A DNA stretch of 22,007 nucleotides from CAZPHI01 sp964586425 (GTDB lineage Bacteria; Bacillota; Clostridia; Lachnospirales; Lachnospiraceae): positions 1-22,007 of the forward strand of contig CAZPHI010000034.1 in NCBI GenBank assembly GCA_964586425.1, written 5' to 3'. The notes under the pieces are model-generated. The model was given only the letters and a program-made list of their open reading frames with translations, did not search any database and was not told where the DNA came from. Position numbers and translations under genes: made by a program. Positions 21,945 through 22,007 of the stretch are shown here, piece by piece. How positions within the stretch are numbered: position 1 is the first letter of the stretch; each line of letters begins with the position of its first letter.

Positions 21945-22007
21945 TTATTCGTACTTGAGTTTCCGTACTTTTATCCACAGACCCCTTGTTTCACTGGTAA
22001 TGTAATG
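21945..22007 (-). other. Unassigned right edge, possible 3' end of an upstream ORF, with a DnaA-box match
   Basis: One minus-strand frame is open from the window edge for 20 codons and ends RKLKYE with TAA at 21945-21947. This is too short to identify, and I do not recognise it as the end of polC, a frequent neighbour of rimP. The + strand holds a perfect DnaA-box 9-mer, TTATCCACA, at 21971-21979; a single box is probably chance. Confidence 0.2.

Overview
The window reads as an AT-rich chromosome segment of a Firmicute, most likely a gut Lachnospiraceae of the Lachnospira/Eubacterium eligens or Roseburia kind. This rests on the conserved rimP-nusA-ylxR-ylxQ-infB-rbfA-nrnA-truB-ribF-rpsO-pnp order, Gram-positive Shine-Dalgarno sites (AGGAGG variants), a hexuronate (pectin sugar) catabolic locus, and c-di-GMP and flagellar-type genes. 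The genus is inference. I found no tRNA, rRNA, CRISPR array, transposase or phage gene.

Left part (1-6178), hexuronate utilisation. uxaB and uxaA run leftwards. A LacI-family regulator and uxaC run rightwards from a shared 272-bp control region. That region has two back-to-back sigma-A-type promoters, each followed at its start site by an identical perfect 14-bp palindrome (TGTAAGCGCTTACA). The palindromes are 126 bp apart, a whole number of helical turns. UxaC isomerises galacturonate (and glucuronate), UxaB reduces tagaturonate to altronate, and UxaA dehydrates altronate to 2-keto-3-deoxygluconate. The lower steps (KDG kinase and aldolase) and the transporter are not here. At the far left is a 42-codon ORF that looks like the first part of a CmpB/PF06541-type membrane protein, stopping just before a terminator hairpin.

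Middle (6185-9791), signalling and small regulators, all leftward. They are a Zn-ribbon/HTH protein resembling the flagellar-region protein YvyF/TIGR03826, a protein with a degenerate GGDEF domain and an intact EAL domain (predicted c-di-GMP phosphodiesterase), YebC, and a YcgR-like PilZ protein (predicted c-di-GMP receptor). Strong intrinsic terminators separate the units.

Right part (9809-22007), the transcription/translation/RNA-decay superoperon, leftward. A consensus promoter at the far right drives rimP-nusA-ylxR-ylxQ-infB-rbfA-nrnA-truB-ribF. Its leader holds a terminator-like hairpin that fits the NusA autoregulatory attenuator known from Bacillus subtilis. rpsO has its own promoter, a leader that can fold as a pseudoknot, and a terminator. 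pnp follows with a long stem-loop leader, then a HIT-family gene.

Most of the window is ordinary housekeeping. The points most worth attention are the roughly 250-residue Asn/Gly/Gln/Tyr/Arg repeat tract inside IF2, the phased twin operators, the structured leaders of rimP-nusA, rpsO and pnp, and the truncated membrane-protein ORF at the left edge. I do not see a convincing wholly new multi-gene system.
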